NCBI GenBank assembly: GCA_037132075.1
Contig: JBAXPV010000049.1
Location: 1-22,423 of the forward strand
Reading direction: 5' to 3'
DNA length: 22,423 nucleotides
Origin: JBAXPV01 sp037132075
GTDB taxonomy: Bacteria > Bacteroidota > Bacteroidia > Bacteroidales > CAIXZF01
The notes beneath the pieces were generated by a model that had not been told where the DNA came from, did not search any database, and worked only from the letters and a program-made list of their open reading frames with translations. Position numbers and translations under genes: made by a program. Shown piece by piece: positions 22,363 to 22,423 of this stretch. Positions within the stretch are counted from its first letter, which is position 1, and each line of letters begins with the position of its first letter.

Positions 22363-22423
22363 AGCCCAGGCCCAAGATACTTATTCCATCCAAATCGTAC
22401 ATTTCGGTATGTTAAACCCTTAA

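Larger units (their letters stand above)
22172..22423. other. Non-coding repeat-containing region after the recombinase
   Basis: No open reading frame of note. It contains two imperfect copies of TTT(C/A)GTAGGAT, a 37-bp-spaced direct repeat that is itself palindromic, a perfect six-pair hairpin, and two GTTRRRY heptamers (22338-22344 and 22411-22417). The region continues past the window. Confidence 0.6.

Noticed and set aside
22275..22423. Integron attC sites
   Set aside because: GTTRRRY heptamers occur at 22338 and 22411, but no matching RYYYAAC partner was found, so a formal attC call is not supported; kept only as a hypothesis.

Overview
The window reads as chromosomal DNA of a Bacteroidota (Bacteroidetes) bacterium. 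The evidence is a set of TAnnTTTG-type promoter elements, type IX secretion (T9SS) C-terminal sorting tails on two large exported proteins, PKD domains, small Cys-lipoproteins, and mostly Shine-Dalgarno-poor gene starts. No rRNA, tRNA or CRISPR array was recognised.

Layout. (1) 1-322: 5' part of a minus-strand gene with a DUF5752-like domain and a Lys/Ala/Pro-rich tail, with its own promoter. (2) 452-4323, minus: an LtaS-like phosphotransferase/sulfatase-fold membrane protein, a diacylglycerol-kinase-family lipid kinase, an eIF1/SUI1-like protein and PdxH, closely spaced and probably co-transcribed. (3) 4357-5607: two lipoprotein genes diverging from facing promoters, each ending in a textbook intrinsic terminator. 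One of these terminators lies inside the apparent 5' end of the LtaS-like gene and argues for a later TTG start. (4) 5642-8430, plus: a two-gene citrate lyase unit, a CitD-CitE fusion followed by CitF. Together they supply ACP, beta and alpha subunits; no citC, citX, citG or transporter is present here. (5) 8443-18773, minus: seven tightly packed genes whose products all carry export signals: a lipoprotein, a T9SS cargo, a YadA-head/tail-fibre-like protein, three tandem paralogues of an unrecognised family, and a 1243-residue M23-peptidase/PKD/T9SS protein. This is the most unusual part of the window and looks like an undescribed cell-surface locus. (6) 18888-20282, minus: an NlpC/P60 peptidase without a signal peptide and a HicA-HicB toxin-antitoxin pair. 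(7) 20283-20743: non-coding, with inverted and dispersed-type repeats. (8) 20744-22171, plus: a tyrosine recombinase with two extra N-terminal repeat modules, followed to the window edge by 250 bp of non-coding DNA with direct repeats, small palindromes and a strong hairpin, which may be its recombination site.

How the genes fit together: region 2 combines lipid/envelope metabolism with housekeeping; region 4 cleaves citrate to acetate and oxaloacetate; region 5 probably builds or remodels something on the cell surface; regions 6-8 have an accessory/mobile character. Functions in region 5 are inferred from architecture only.
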